The notes beneath the pieces are model-generated. The model made no database searches. It saw only the letters and a program-made list of their open reading frames with translations, and was not told the DNA's origin. Shown here piece by piece: positions 55,452 to 64,000 of a stretch of DNA of 64,000 nucleotides (the stretch's first letter is position 1; every line of letters starts with the position of its first letter). Source of the stretch: CAYGZC01 sp964354225 (GTDB lineage Bacteria; Bacteroidota; Ignavibacteria; UBA10030; SZUA-254); assembly GCA_964354225.1 (NCBI GenBank), contig CAYGZC010000028.1, forward strand, positions 4,566 through 68,565, given 5' to 3'. A program made the position numbers and the translations under genes.

Positions 55452-57698
55452 TCAGACATTAAACAAATAAGTTACTTTAGCAATAATCGTCCGGTTGTTG
55501 ATGCGGGGCGAATGCTGAACATCCCATTGCTCGTTGTAAACGAGGTAAATATCGGAGTTTGGCAGGTACTGGTAATTGAAAAGAAGATTGATGTTCAAAT
55601 CACGGTCGGTATCGTTCCATTGTACAAATAGCTTGCTGAACATTTTCGTGGTCAGCCCCCAGTTAATCCTGCCGATCAGCAGGTTCGTTGCAAACTTTCC
55701 GTTATCGACCGGCAAATTGATATCGTTGCGCTGGTACTGCATATCGAACTTCCAGTGCATCGACGGTTTCCACACCGCTCCTAACTCGATTGTTTTAATA
55801 GTTCCATTATAAAAATTACCGATCTTACCGGTTACCTTACTGGATAAAACCTGACTTCGATCCGAGTAATAATCGGCAACAAGACGCGTGAATTTGTATG
55901 TCCCCTTCGGTACGACAGTCTCATTGCGAAGATAGAAAGCCTCATCGATAATTTCTGTTTGAAAAGGAACACCGACAAACAACTCGCTCCCGTTGCCAAA
56001 CACCGTATAGCTGGCAAGAAGATTATAGCCTGATTGTAACGACCAATCCTGATTATTGTGATAAATGAATTCACCGAAAAGATAAGTTTTGCGGATCCCA
56101 AGAATTCCGGGGCGTGTAGCCACTGCCGGATTAATGTAGATCTTTCGTATACCTGTGCGAGGCATGAAACCAACTTCCGGATTGAATCCTTTATCGATAA
56201 CCAGGTACTGCGCCTGAAGTTCCACATCATCCGTCATATAATTCAGATCGATATTCGCTGCACCATTATCGCGGATTACACCGTAATCGAATGTCTTCGC
56301 TGCAAAACCGCCAAGCTGAAGCTGTTCGGCAAGATAGAAATTCCAATCGGTTCCGATCGTACGATTATACATATCCCTCCCTGCCTGTTTATTTATACCG
56401 ATCATTCCGATGCTGGATTGACCGAACACTGGTTGCTTCACGCGGAGAACGGAGACATTCGTCAGCGGCGTTTCAACCGGATTGCTACTCTCGTCAAACA
56501 TTTTTTTCTTCTCGGTCCAGATGCTCAGCACACCTAGATCGGTTCTACCGATTTTTCCGGTCGTGCGAATACCACCGAGGAGTGGAATCTTCACGCCTCC
56601 ATCTTTCGACAAACCGATCCTGCGGCTGAAGAACAGAAGCAATGCGTCGTAGTTTCCAGAGAACCTCTCACCGAACCAGAAAATACCCGCACCTTCTAAA
56701 AAGAAATCCCGTTTCTCTGGGTAAAACAAATCGAACCGGGTGAGATTGATTCTTTCCTGATCGGCTTCTACTTGCGCGAAGTCGGTGTTTACAGTGAGGT
56801 CGGCAGTAAGGTTCGGCGTGATACTGTACTTCAGATCGAGACCGGTATTGGAGATGCTGTTTTTACCGGTGAATCTATCGTCTTCCATTCCACCCGCAAG
56901 GTACGGTTTTACCTGAAGACCGCTTCCCTGCGAAATATTTTTAAAGCCGGAGATATGCCCGAACTTGGACACTCTATACTGACCGAGGTAGCCATAATCC
57001 CTCAAGACCGGTGTGGAAAAAATTTCCTCGCGGTTCCGCATGATGAATCTGCCAATGTTTATACCCCATTCGTCCTCTCCATTTTCATCGAAGCGCAGTG
57101 TTCGAAAGGGAATCGCGAATTCGGCTGTCCATCCTAACGGATCGATCTGCGTCGCACAAAACCAGACGCCGTTCCAGTCCCAGTTTAAATTTTCACCTTC
57201 ATTGCGTACGAGTCCGTCACGCTGTACCCCCAGTGGATTCGTCGAAAAGAAAAAGGCGTTACGTCCATCGTTGAAAGTATCAAGAATTATTTCAATGCGA
57301 TCATTTTCGCCAAGTTCAACATCACGCCGCATCTCGTTGGCAACAATTTGATCCACTTTAGAATCGTAGCATTGAATGCCGATGTATAAATTATGTGTGT
57401 CAAAGGCGATGGCAACATTTGTAGATTCCGTTGCCGATAATCCTTCATTCGGTTCACGTTGGAAAAAAGTTGTTATTCGCGATGCACCAATCCAAACTGA
57501 ATCATTAAGCAAGCCATCCACCATCGGTTCTCCGACACATTGACTTACTGTTAATAAAGGTGGGGTATTTTTTTCACCCTGTGTTTGTGTAAAACCGAAG
57601 TAATTAAAAAATAATGCTAATGAGATAATTATTGTCTGTTTTGGGAAGATGGGAATTGTTGTAGATGCTTTATTAGTAAAGATTCTAGTTGTCATCAT
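55452..57698 (-). CDS. DUF5916 outer-membrane protein with CBM9-like domain
   Basis: A 748-residue exported protein. The N-terminus has a hydrophobic export segment, then a carbohydrate-binding-module-9-like domain (about 50-240) with EPMVDGLLNDSVW, VAIAFDTHNLYIGIQCYD and GWTAEFAIPFRTLRF. The rest is a DUF5916 barrel-like region with FYPEKRDFFLEGAGIFWFGE and many beta strands. These proteins are common in Bacteroidota outer membranes; their job is unknown, though a role in binding or uptake is likely. It starts 20 bases after the XdhC stop, an unusual neighbour for a cofactor-maturation gene. Confidence 0.87.
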   Translation of the reverse strand: MMTTRIFTNKASTTIPIFPKQTIIISLALFFNYFGFTQTQGEKNTPPLLTVSQCVGEPMVDGLLNDSVWIGASRITTFFQREPNEGLSATESTNVAIAFDTHNLYIGIQCYDSKVDQIVANEMRRDVELGENDRIEIILDTFNDGRNAFFFSTNPLGVQRDGLVRNEGENLNWDWNGVWFCATQIDPLGWTAEFAIPFRTLRFDENGEDEWGINIGRFIMRNREEIFSTPVLRDYGYLGQYRVSKFGHISGFKNISQGSGLQVKPYLAGGMEDDRFTGKNSISNTGLDLKYSITPNLTADLTVNTDFAQVEADQERINLTRFDLFYPEKRDFFLEGAGIFWFGERFSGNYDALLLFFSRRIGLSKDGGVKIPLLGGIRTTGKIGRTDLGVLSIWTEKKKMFDESSNPVETPLTNVSVLRVKQPVFGQSSIGMIGINKQAGRDMYNRTIGTDWNFYLAEQLQLGGFAAKTFDYGVIRDNGAANIDLNYMTDDVELQAQYLVIDKGFNPEVGFMPRTGIRKIYINPAVATRPGILGIRKTYLFGEFIYHNNQDWSLQSGYNLLASYTVFGNGSELFVGVPFQTEIIDEAFYLRNETVVPKGTYKFTRLVADYYSDRSQVLSSKVTGKIGNFYNGTIKTIELGAVWKPSMHWKFDMQYQRNDINLPVDNGKFATNLLIGRINWGLTTKMFSKLFVQWNDTDRDLNINLLFNYQYLPNSDIYLVYNEQWDVQHSPRINNRTIIAKVTYLFNV

Positions 57699-57717
57699 GA
57701 ATTTTAGAAAGATAATG

Positions 57718-58776
57718 TTAATTAATATTCTCAGACATATGGCGCAAAGATTGTTTCTTACCGCGTCGGATAAAAATTAATTCTGTGACAATACTGATAC
57801 CTATTTCCTCTGCTGAAACAGCTCCGATGTCGATACCGACAGGTGCGTGAACGCGCTTGAGTTGTTCATCGGTAATACCACGCTCACGAAGATGCTCGTA
57901 CGTTGTAAGGACTTTTCGTTTACTGCCGATCATACCAATATATTTCGCTCGTGTTTTTACAGCTTGCTCTAAAATTATTTCGTCAAATTTATGTCCGCGT
58001 GTAACAATAACGATGTATGTGAACGGCTTGATCGTCAGATAGGAGAAGGCATCGGCGAAATCGCTGACAACGGTTTGAATCGCTTCGGGAAACCGTTGTG
58101 GATTGGCAAATTTTTCACGATCATCTACAATCGTCACTTGAAATCCCACCATTGCCGCAGTACGAGAGACAAATTTCGATACATGACCGCCGCCAAAAAT
58201 AATGAGACTTGGACTGCCCATGATCGGCTCAAAAATCCATTCGCCTTCATCCGTTTTGACACGCTGTGATTCGTTTCGACTGGACGCCTTTTCAATTATC
58301 TCTTGCATCTGCGGTTGATGGAATCGAATTTCAGATTCAAGTGTCTTTGTCGGATCAATAATCTTTTTTTGTTTGACAAAACTATCCGATGAAATAAAAG
58401 TTGCAAAGATACAATCCTCGCCATCAGCGCATCGAGTCTGTAATTCTCGGAAGATAGGAATATGATCTCTCGTCAACGGCTCGATTAGAACATCGAGACT
58501 TCCTCCGCAAATTAATCCCGCTTCAGCATCATCTTCGTTGAGATGGAATGTCAATATCTCGGCTTTGTTCGCTTCAAACAATCTGTTAGCGTGAAGTATA
58601 ACCTCACCTTCCATACACCCGCCGCCAACCGTCCCAACCGAAACCGTGCCGCCTTGCTTCACGATCATCTTTGAAAGTGCAGACGCCGGTGTCGAGCCGC
58701 TCGTTGAGATGACGGTGGCAAGCATGATTATTTCTTCATGCTCGAGGGCGGATAATATTTCGTGGTAAATGTTCAA
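57718..58776 (-). CDS. XdhC/CoxF-family molybdenum hydroxylase maturation protein
   Basis: A 352-residue protein with the XdhC N-terminal domain (MLATVISTSGSTPASALSKMIV, VGGGCMEGEVI, CGGSLDVLIEP) and the C-terminal Rossmann domain (LIIFGGGHVSKFVSRTA, YIGMIGSKRK, HAPVGIDIGAVSAEEIGISI). XdhC binds Moco and helps insert its sulfurated form into xanthine dehydrogenase-type enzymes. No molybdenum hydroxylase structural gene is present in the window. Its neighbours upstream are a deaminase and carbamoyl-phosphate enzymes, which together suggest purine catabolism. Confidence 0.92.
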   Translation of the reverse strand: MNIYHEILSALEHEEIIMLATVISTSGSTPASALSKMIVKQGGTVSVGTVGGGCMEGEVILHANRLFEANKAEILTFHLNEDDAEAGLICGGSLDVLIEPLTRDHIPIFRELQTRCADGEDCIFATFISSDSFVKQKKIIDPTKTLESEIRFHQPQMQEIIEKASSRNESQRVKTDEGEWIFEPIMGSPSLIIFGGGHVSKFVSRTAAMVGFQVTIVDDREKFANPQRFPEAIQTVVSDFADAFSYLTIKPFTYIVIVTRGHKFDEIILEQAVKTRAKYIGMIGSKRKVLTTYEHLRERGITDEQLKRVHAPVGIDIGAVSAEEIGISIVTELIFIRRGKKQSLRHMSENIN

Positions 58777-58862
58777 ATGAAGTTAAGATTCAAGACGCAC
58801 GATTCATGATTATCTTCGGCCAGAGAGTAATCTTGGCTTTCTTCTTTTAGGCAGAAGTGAAT

Positions 58863-59321
58863 TTATTTGCCAATGTCTTCGTTCCACAATTTAGGATGTT
58901 CTTTGATAAACTTGTCCATCATATTAAAACATTCTTTTAGATCAAGATTGATGACTTCAACACCATGTTCACGCATGAATTTTTCCGAACCGGCAAAGGT
59001 TCTTGCCTCGCCGACCACAACTCTCGGAATATTGAACTGAACAACTGCACCACCGCAAAGATAACACGGCATCAAGGTCGAGTACAAAACAGTATCTCGA
59101 TAATTTCCGACACGCCCCACATTAATAAAACAATCTATCTCAGCATGTTTCATCGTGTTACTTTCCTGCACGCGCCGGTTATGTCCTCGTCCGATTATTT
59201 TTCCATCGCGCACCAAAACCGAGCCGATTGGAATTCCGCCTTCCGCCATTCCTTTCCGCGCTTCCGCAATCGCTTCTTGCATGAACTTATCCACAGGAGA
59301 TTTCCTCATTTCGCTTTCCAT
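58863..59321 (-). CDS. Cytosine deaminase-like zinc hydrolase (Fcy1 group)
   Basis: A 152-residue cytidine/deoxycytidylate-deaminase-fold enzyme. The zinc site is HAEID with catalytic Glu, and PCYLC. The tail, GEARTFAGSEKFMREHGVEVINLDLKECFNMMDKFIKEHPKLWNEDIG, closely recalls that of yeast cytosine deaminase (FIxExPxxWxEDIG). It probably deaminates a free base such as cytosine or guanine. The start could be the fifth codon (MRKSPVD), which has GGAAAG before it. It lies between XdhC and two PLP enzymes in a row that looks devoted to nitrogen bases. Confidence 0.87.
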   Translation of the reverse strand: MESEMRKSPVDKFMQEAIAEARKGMAEGGIPIGSVLVRDGKIIGRGHNRRVQESNTMKHAEIDCFINVGRVGNYRDTVLYSTLMPCYLCGGAVVQFNIPRVVVGEARTFAGSEKFMREHGVEVINLDLKECFNMMDKFIKEHPKLWNEDIGK

Positions 59322-59360
59322 TGTCTCTGTGTTCCGTGCGCTTTCTGTGATGAAAAGAAT

Positions 59361-60740
59361 TTACCCGCGTGCGGCTTTCAGCTTTGCATCGATCTCGCTA
59401 ACCATTTGTTGATGTTTGATCCACCATTCCTGGCTGAGCTGTGCGTCGAGTTCTTCAACTGTCTTTCCTTGCTGCTCGACCCATGTATAATATTTCAAGT
59501 TGTGCCACTGGCGGCGCATATCGGTGGTACCTTCGTGAATCCAATCGGTTGTCTTGTCGTGGAAAATTTGCGCACGCGCGGTCGCTTCGGCTTCATCCAT
59601 CTTGTCGAACATCTTGGTCATATCGCCCATCACCGAATGATAGCGATCGATCGCGTCGGTACAAATCGTGACGATGATGTCGTTCTTACCGAATCCGTAA
59701 AACTTGGCAGTCTTGATCGCGCCAAGGACGTTGCACACACCGCTGATGCCGAAAATCTTTGCCATTGTTTCAACCGATGTGCGCGGCACACCGAATCGCT
59801 TGACGAGTGTATTCCATCCGGCTTCTTCGGTGAGCAGCTGTAATCCTTTTTTACATTCGATGTCGTCGAGACACATGATCGCGTCCATATTCATCACGTT
59901 ATGAATCCACGTCACGTGCTTGTCGCCGATGCCTTGAATGTCGTGCGAGCCGTAGCCATTGTTGTACAACGTCGGGCATTGAATCGGTTCCAGTCCGACG
60001 ATTTTGTGATCGTGCCACATCTGTTTCAAGCGATCACCTGCCGCGATCGTGCCCGAGCTCCCCATTGCAGAACAGTAGGCGGAAATTTTGCCTGTGCCGA
60101 TGCCTTGCGCTTTCAGCACGTCTGCGAGTTCGACTATCGTATTGCCGGTGACGTGATAGTGGAAACGATAATTGCCCATCACCTCGAATTGATTAAGGAT
60201 GCGAATGTTGGGATCCTGGATTAAGCGATGCGTCTCGTCGTAGATTTCTTTTACGTTGCTTTCTGAGCCGAAGGTCTTGATGATGCGCGCACCGTAGGAT
60301 TCGATTTGCACAAAGCGTTCTTTGCTCATGCCTTCGGGTAACACAACGATCGATTTTGTGCCGACACGTCCGCCAACCCATGCGCCACCGATGCCATAGT
60401 TGCCTGTCGAGGGCCAGACAACGGTATGCTTGGCTGGGTCAACTTCGCCGAACAGAATCTTTTCGAGCAAGACCGAATACGCCGCACCGACCTTGTGTGC
60501 ACCGGTTGGAAAGTCTTTGCCGTAGAGGACAACGATGTTCGCGTCCACGCCGGTCAATTCTTTCGGCATCACGAAATAGTACAACTGATCGTTGCTATCG
60601 CGCCAAGTGATATTAAACAGATTAATCGGATCAAGCGGGTCTTTTGCCTTCGCCTCAATCGCGCGCTTGCGAATCTCCGGAGCGATTTTGTTTGGGTGCA
60701 GCATTTCTTCGAATGTGGGACCGAGAATTAGTTTGGACAT
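59361..60740 (-). CDS. Fold-type II PLP enzyme, unknown substrate
   Basis: A 459-residue enzyme of the tryptophan-synthase-beta/cysteine-synthase fold. The PLP lysine is likely in DFPTGAHKVGAAY, and the phosphate-binding loop in SAMGSSGTIAAGD; STGNYGIGGAWVGGRVG is also typical. The long C-terminal helix rich in Trp and charged residues is unusual. AAGGAAAACGAA precedes the ATG. It sits 15 bases downstream of a threonine-synthase-like gene. In E. coli-type ygeW clusters the PLP enzyme here is YgeX (diaminopropionate ammonia-lyase). This protein may fill that place, but it is not an obvious YgeX by its motifs. Substrate unknown. Confidence 0.83.
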   Translation of the reverse strand: MSKLILGPTFEEMLHPNKIAPEIRKRAIEAKAKDPLDPINLFNITWRDSNDQLYYFVMPKELTGVDANIVVLYGKDFPTGAHKVGAAYSVLLEKILFGEVDPAKHTVVWPSTGNYGIGGAWVGGRVGTKSIVVLPEGMSKERFVQIESYGARIIKTFGSESNVKEIYDETHRLIQDPNIRILNQFEVMGNYRFHYHVTGNTIVELADVLKAQGIGTGKISAYCSAMGSSGTIAAGDRLKQMWHDHKIVGLEPIQCPTLYNNGYGSHDIQGIGDKHVTWIHNVMNMDAIMCLDDIECKKGLQLLTEEAGWNTLVKRFGVPRTSVETMAKIFGISGVCNVLGAIKTAKFYGFGKNDIIVTICTDAIDRYHSVMGDMTKMFDKMDEAEATARAQIFHDKTTDWIHEGTTDMRRQWHNLKYYTWVEQQGKTVEELDAQLSQEWWIKHQQMVSEIDAKLKAARG

Positions 60741-60755
60741 TTCGTTTTCCTTTTT

Positions 60756-61988
60756 TTATTTGAATTTCAATTGTTTGACTGCATCCAGCGTCGGCTCGAT
60801 AACCGTGCCTGCGCCTGCCACTTTCATTGCGCTCGAGATATCTTTTAAGCCGTTGCCTGTTAACATGCACACAACCGTTTCATCTGATTTAACGAGACCT
60901 TGCTTGACTGCCTTCTTCAATCCTGCGTATGTGGCCGATGCGGCAGGTTCTGAGAAAATTGCTTCGCCACGTGCGAGTTCCGGAATTGCCGCGAGAATTT
61001 CATCGTCGGTCACGGTAAGGTACGCCCCACTGGTTTCACGTACAGCTCGCACAGCACGCACACCATCGCGCGGCAAATCCGCACTGATAGAATCGGCAAC
61101 AGTCTGCGCGTTAACGGCAGTGATTTTTTCTGTCTCAGCTTTCCACGCATTGTAACACGCCGCCGAGCCCTCAGCTTGAATACCTATCAATCTCGGTATT
61201 CTGTCAATCCAACCAAGCGCGAGCAAATCGCGCAAGCCCTTCCACAGACCACTGATGATGTTGCCATCGCCGACAGATACGAAAATGGTATCAGGTGCCT
61301 TCCAACCAAGTTGCTCACACAACTCTATGGACGCGGTTTTCTTTCCTTCAACCGTATATGGATTGAATGCAGTATTGCGGCAATACCAGCCAAACTCTTT
61401 AGATGCTTCTAAGCAGAGGTCGAACGCCTGGTCGTACGTCCCTTTGACAAGGATGACGCGCGCTCCGAAAATCAGCAGCTGTGCAATTTTCGCTTGTGGT
61501 GCAGTTTGTGGTACAAATATCACTGCAGGCATTTTCGTAGCAGCCGCAAGACCTGCGAGTGCTGCACCAGCATTTCCTGTGCTCGCAGTAGTGATTACTT
61601 CGACACCGAGCTCACGCGCTTTTGCAACAACGACAGCACTCGCACGATCTTTAAACGACGCAGTCGGATTGCGACCATCGTCTTTGAAATACAAATTACT
61701 CAAGCCCAGTTGTGGACCGAGTGTCGTTGAACTATAAAGTGGTGTCCATCCTACATGAAGTGGAGGGGCAGATTTCAGTGCATCATTAATCGGCAAGAGT
61801 GGCGCGTACCGCCAGATAGAAAAATCTCGAGAATCAGAAATCGCGCGCGGTGAAGTCGTTGCGTTGATTTGCTTGTAATCGAAAACCGTATCGAGGATGC
61901 CATCATCGTCGTGTTTGGGACAAACGTAGCGCGTGGTCTTCGGATCGTATTCTGAACCACAAAGGGTACATTTGAAATGATAGGTCAT
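60756..61988 (-). CDS. Threonine synthase-like PLP enzyme
   Basis: A 410-residue fold-type II PLP enzyme of the threonine-synthase group. An N-terminal zinc ribbon (CTLCG and CPKH) comes before the PLP lysine segment NPTASFKDRAS and the TASTGNAGAALAGLAAA motif. GGAAGTAAGTA precedes the start. It is four bases from the carbamate kinase stop. It could be a true threonine synthase, but its place between carbamate kinase and another PLP enzyme suggests a lyase in ureide or amino-acid breakdown. Neither choice can be settled from the sequence. Confidence 0.85.
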   Translation of the reverse strand: MTYHFKCTLCGSEYDPKTTRYVCPKHDDDGILDTVFDYKQINATTSPRAISDSRDFSIWRYAPLLPINDALKSAPPLHVGWTPLYSSTTLGPQLGLSNLYFKDDGRNPTASFKDRASAVVVAKARELGVEVITTASTGNAGAALAGLAAATKMPAVIFVPQTAPQAKIAQLLIFGARVILVKGTYDQAFDLCLEASKEFGWYCRNTAFNPYTVEGKKTASIELCEQLGWKAPDTIFVSVGDGNIISGLWKGLRDLLALGWIDRIPRLIGIQAEGSAACYNAWKAETEKITAVNAQTVADSISADLPRDGVRAVRAVRETSGAYLTVTDDEILAAIPELARGEAIFSEPAASATYAGLKKAVKQGLVKSDETVVCMLTGNGLKDISSAMKVAGAGTVIEPTLDAVKQLKFK

Positions 61989-61991
61989 TAC

Positions 61992-63005
61992 TTACTTCCG
62001 TAAGATGTGCGTCCCGGTTTCACCGCGCAATGCGCGACCGATGTTTTCGGGATTCGTGATGATTGCGTGCTTCCCACCGTTTTCGAGGAACCAAATGATC
62101 GCCTGAATCTTGGGGGCCATCGAGCCTTTGGAAAAATGTGTGCCTTCAGCGAGATAGTGTTTTGCCTCAGCCAGCGTCATCTTGCCGAGCCATTGCTGAT
62201 TCGGTTTGCCGAAATTAATAGCCACTTTTTCGACTGCTGTCGCAATCAAGAACAAATCAGCTTTGACTTCGCGGGCAAGCAGACTGCTTGCGAAATCTTT
62301 ATCGATCACTGCCGCCGTACCGCGATACTCGCCATCGCCAACATCAATGACCGGGATGCCGCCGCCGCCAACCGTGATAACGATGATGCCCTGATCCAGT
62401 ACCGCCTTGACGGTCGCGAGTTCGACAATCTCTTCGGGGAATGGTGAAGGAACCACCCGCCGCCAACCACGTCCCGCATCTTCGACGACGCTCCAACCCA
62501 TTTTGGTCTTACGCCTCATCGCTTCGGCTTTATCCATGAATCCGCCGATGGGTTTGGATGGGTTTTTAAACGCGGTGTCATTTTGATTTACCAACACTTG
62601 GGTGATGATCGTCGCACAGCGTTTCTTGATGCCCCGATGATATAATTCGTTCTGCAATGCTTGTTGAAATTCGTAGCCGATTGCACCTTGCGTGTCCGCA
62701 CCGCACACATCAAGCGGAACTTCGTGCATCCCCTCGACTTTAGCGGCGATCTCGGATCGACGCAAAATGAAACCGACTTGCGGTCCGTTACCGTGACCGA
62801 TTGCGACATCCCAGCCCTGTTCGATCATATCGGCGATGTGTTTTGCGGTTTCGCGTAACGCGTCTTCTTGATCTTCGACCGTTTGATGCTGTGAATCCCT
62901 GATGAGTGAATTGCCGCCGATCGCGATCACCGCAAGCTTGCGCTTGACAGTTTTCTTCGCAGTGGACTTGAGTGCCTTCTTCACAATTTTCTTTTTTGTT
63001 GCCAT
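61992..63005 (-). CDS. Carbamate kinase with Lys-rich N-terminal tail
   Basis: I start at MATKKKIVKK; the longer frame passes through a period-8 array. The 337-residue product has the amino-acid kinase motifs LAVIAIGGNSLI, GHGNGPQVGFIL, VITVGGGGIPV and GSMAPKIQA, all typical of carbamate kinase (ArcC/YqeA), which makes ATP and carbamate from carbamoyl phosphate and ADP. The first 22 residues (ATKKKIVKKALKSTAKKTVKRK) form a basic histone-H1-like tail, unusual for this family. It follows the carbamoyltransferase by about 60 bases and completes the carbamoyl-phosphate route. Confidence 0.93.
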   Translation of the reverse strand: MATKKKIVKKALKSTAKKTVKRKLAVIAIGGNSLIRDSQHQTVEDQEDALRETAKHIADMIEQGWDVAIGHGNGPQVGFILRRSEIAAKVEGMHEVPLDVCGADTQGAIGYEFQQALQNELYHRGIKKRCATIITQVLVNQNDTAFKNPSKPIGGFMDKAEAMRRKTKMGWSVVEDAGRGWRRVVPSPFPEEIVELATVKAVLDQGIIVITVGGGGIPVIDVGDGEYRGTAAVIDKDFASSLLAREVKADLFLIATAVEKVAINFGKPNQQWLGKMTLAEAKHYLAEGTHFSKGSMAPKIQAIIWFLENGGKHAIITNPENIGRALRGETGTHILRK

Positions 63006-63052
63006 AGTTAGTCTCATAGTTTGACAGTTGGATAGTTTGGTAGTTGGATAGT
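63005..63052. repeat. Degenerate period-8 array before carbamate kinase
   Basis: Read on the plus strand, six consecutive octamers all end in AGT: TAGTTAGT, CTCATAGT, TTGACAGT, TGGATAGT, TTGGTAGT, TGGATAGT. On the coding strand the array directly precedes the carbamate kinase ATG, where a Shine-Dalgarno would be expected. It is of the same kind as the arrays in the Moco gene spacers. Confidence 0.68.
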
Positions 63053-63066
63053 CACTACACAACTAC

Positions 63067-64000
63067 TTAACTCATCGTCAGTGCCATTACCGCTTTTTGC
63101 ACGTGCATACGGTTTTCGGCTTGGTCGTATACAACCGAGTTGGGTCCATCCATCACGCCGTCAGTGACTTCGATGTTGCGGTCGGCGGGAAGCGGATGCA
63201 TGTAGATCGCATCGGATTTTGCCAGCTTCAATCGCCGCTCGTCCATAATCCACGAGGAGTATTTATTGATAATTTTCACGCCTTCCTTTTCGTCCTGAGT
63301 GTGGACCATAGCACCCCAGGATTTGGCGTAAATAACATCGGCACCCTTGATCGCAGTATCCATATCGTCTGCCACTTCAAAACCTGCACCAAATTTCTTC
63401 GCTTGCTCACGTGCCTGATCCATAATTTCCGGCATCAATTTGAATTCTGGCGGATGCGCAAGAACGATATCCAATCCAAATCGCGGCATTTGCAGGATGA
63501 GCGATTGCGGAACCGACATCGGTTTTTGATACGATGAAGCATATGCCCATGATACGACCATTTTTTTGCGTCGCAAATCGTGTCCCTTTTTCTCGACAAT
63601 TGTCATCAAGTCAGCAAGAATCTGGAATGGGTGATAAATATCGCATTGCATATTAAGCACGGGCACGCGCGAATATTTCGCAACTTCGTTTAGGTATTTG
63701 TTGCCAAGTTTCCAGTCCACATGACGAATCGCAATGCCGTCGAAATAGCGTCCGAAAATTTCGCCGATTTCCTTCGGCGTATCGCCGTGCGCAATCTGCG
63801 TCGAGCGCGATTCGATGAACGCTCCGTGTCCACCGAGTTGAGCCATCCCGGCTTCGAATGAGCCGCGTGTCCGAGTGCTGGAGAAAAAGAACATCATGGC
63901 GAGGACTTTATCGCGCAAAACTGCATGTGATTCATTCAACGCGCGTTTGCGCTTTAAATCGAACGCGACGTCGAGTACTGTTTCAACTTCTTCTTTGCTG
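63067..64000 (-). CDS. ygeW: YgeW-type carbamoyltransferase, partial at the window edge
   Basis: A carbamoyltransferase whose N-terminus lies beyond the right edge: in-frame codons continue from TTG 63939 to base 64000 without a stop (reading EEVETVLDVAFDLKRKRALNES), so no start is visible. The carbamoyl-phosphate motif is SSTRTR, with DIYHPFQ and HPLPADR. VSWAYASSYQKPMSVPQS is characteristic of the knotted YgeW group and separates it from ornithine or aspartate carbamoyltransferases. YgeW is found with carbamate kinase (YqeA) in purine and ureide breakdown clusters, and would release carbamoyl phosphate from a carbamoylated intermediate. Reading direction and overlap put it first of the visible operon. 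Confidence 0.88.
   Translation of the reverse strand, partial: SKEEVETVLDVAFDLKRKRALNESHAVLRDKVLAMMFFFSSTRTRGSFEAGMAQLGGHGAFIESRSTQIAHGDTPKEIGEIFGRYFDGIAIRHVDWKLGNKYLNEVAKYSRVPVLNMQCDIYHPFQILADLMTIVEKKGHDLRRKKMVVSWAYASSYQKPMSVPQSLILQMPRFGLDIVLAHPPEFKLMPEIMDQAREQAKKFGAGFEVADDMDTAIKGADVIYAKSWGAMVHTQDEKEGVKIINKYSSWIMDERRLKLAKSDAIYMHPLPADRNIEVTDGVMDGPNSVVYDQAENRMHVQKAVMALTMS

Noticed and set aside
58965..59843. A 292-codon open frame on the plus strand across the deaminase and PLP genes
   Set aside because: It lies antisense to two well-supported genes, has no recognisable domain, and its open length follows from the GC-rich codon use of the opposite strand.

Overview
The window looks like a chromosomal piece from an anaerobic or microaerobic member of the Bacteroidota/Chlorobi group, probably Ignavibacteria-like. 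The evidence is several secreted proteins ending in type IX secretion (T9SS) C-terminal domains with the NYPNPFNPxT signature, multiheme c-type cytochromes, a DUF5916 outer-membrane protein, PorT-like beta-barrels and weak Shine-Dalgarno use. Most of the window is AT-rich. From about 59.3 kb to the right edge it is visibly richer in GC (one sampled 60-base line is 55%, against 30% and 45% in two sampled lines elsewhere), so that block may be a later acquisition. No transposase, integrase or CRISPR array was found.

Layout. 0-4.9 kb: cytochrome b, a membrane-anchored 11-heme cytochrome c and CcmF. 5.1-11.1 kb: a type I restriction-modification operon (hsdR, hsdM, hsdS) with a fourth overlapping gene that resembles HEPN/Abi-C proteins. 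11.3-16.2 kb: molybdenum-cofactor genes (moaA, a moaC-moaB fusion, moeA, a MOSC gene, mobA) behind a Moco-type riboswitch; the spacers hold odd period-7 or period-8 degenerate arrays. 16.3-24.7 kb: a sensor kinase with a c-type heme motif, a sigma54 activator, a lone receiver protein and two T9SS-exported nine-heme cytochromes, with three near-perfect sigma54 promoters and shared GGGTT/AACCC palindromes. 24.8-33.9 kb: a PAP2 phosphatase, a 1451-residue propeller protein, a MocA-like nucleotidyltransferase, a sugar kinase, a barrel protein and a methyltransferase.

33.9-39.5 kb (mostly minus strand): lipoprotein, anti-sigma and ECF sigma operon; a decayed copy of the methyltransferase tail; two orphan genes each followed by a homologous structured repeat (integron-cassette-like); an RRM protein; and a GIY-YIG nuclease gene placed between tRNA-Asn and two broken tRNA-Asn-like copies. 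39.7-43.4 kb: ClpC and a zinc peptidase. 43.4-55.2 kb (minus): a GH38 alpha-mannosidase, a membrane/TPR protein, a barrel protein and a ribose-type ABC importer with two permeases, two binding proteins and one ATPase. 55.4-64 kb (minus): DUF5916 protein, XdhC, a Fcy1-like deaminase, two PLP enzymes, carbamate kinase and a YgeW-type carbamoyltransferase that runs off the right edge. This last set resembles the ygeW-yqeA purine/ureide catabolic clusters.

How the parts may work together: the heme-bearing kinase could report periplasmic redox state to the sigma54 activator, which would switch on the exported multiheme cytochromes; CcmF would serve their maturation. Moco synthesis, MocA-like and XdhC functions fit a molybdenum hydroxylase of purine breakdown whose structural gene is outside the window. 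These links are inferred from sequence and gene order.
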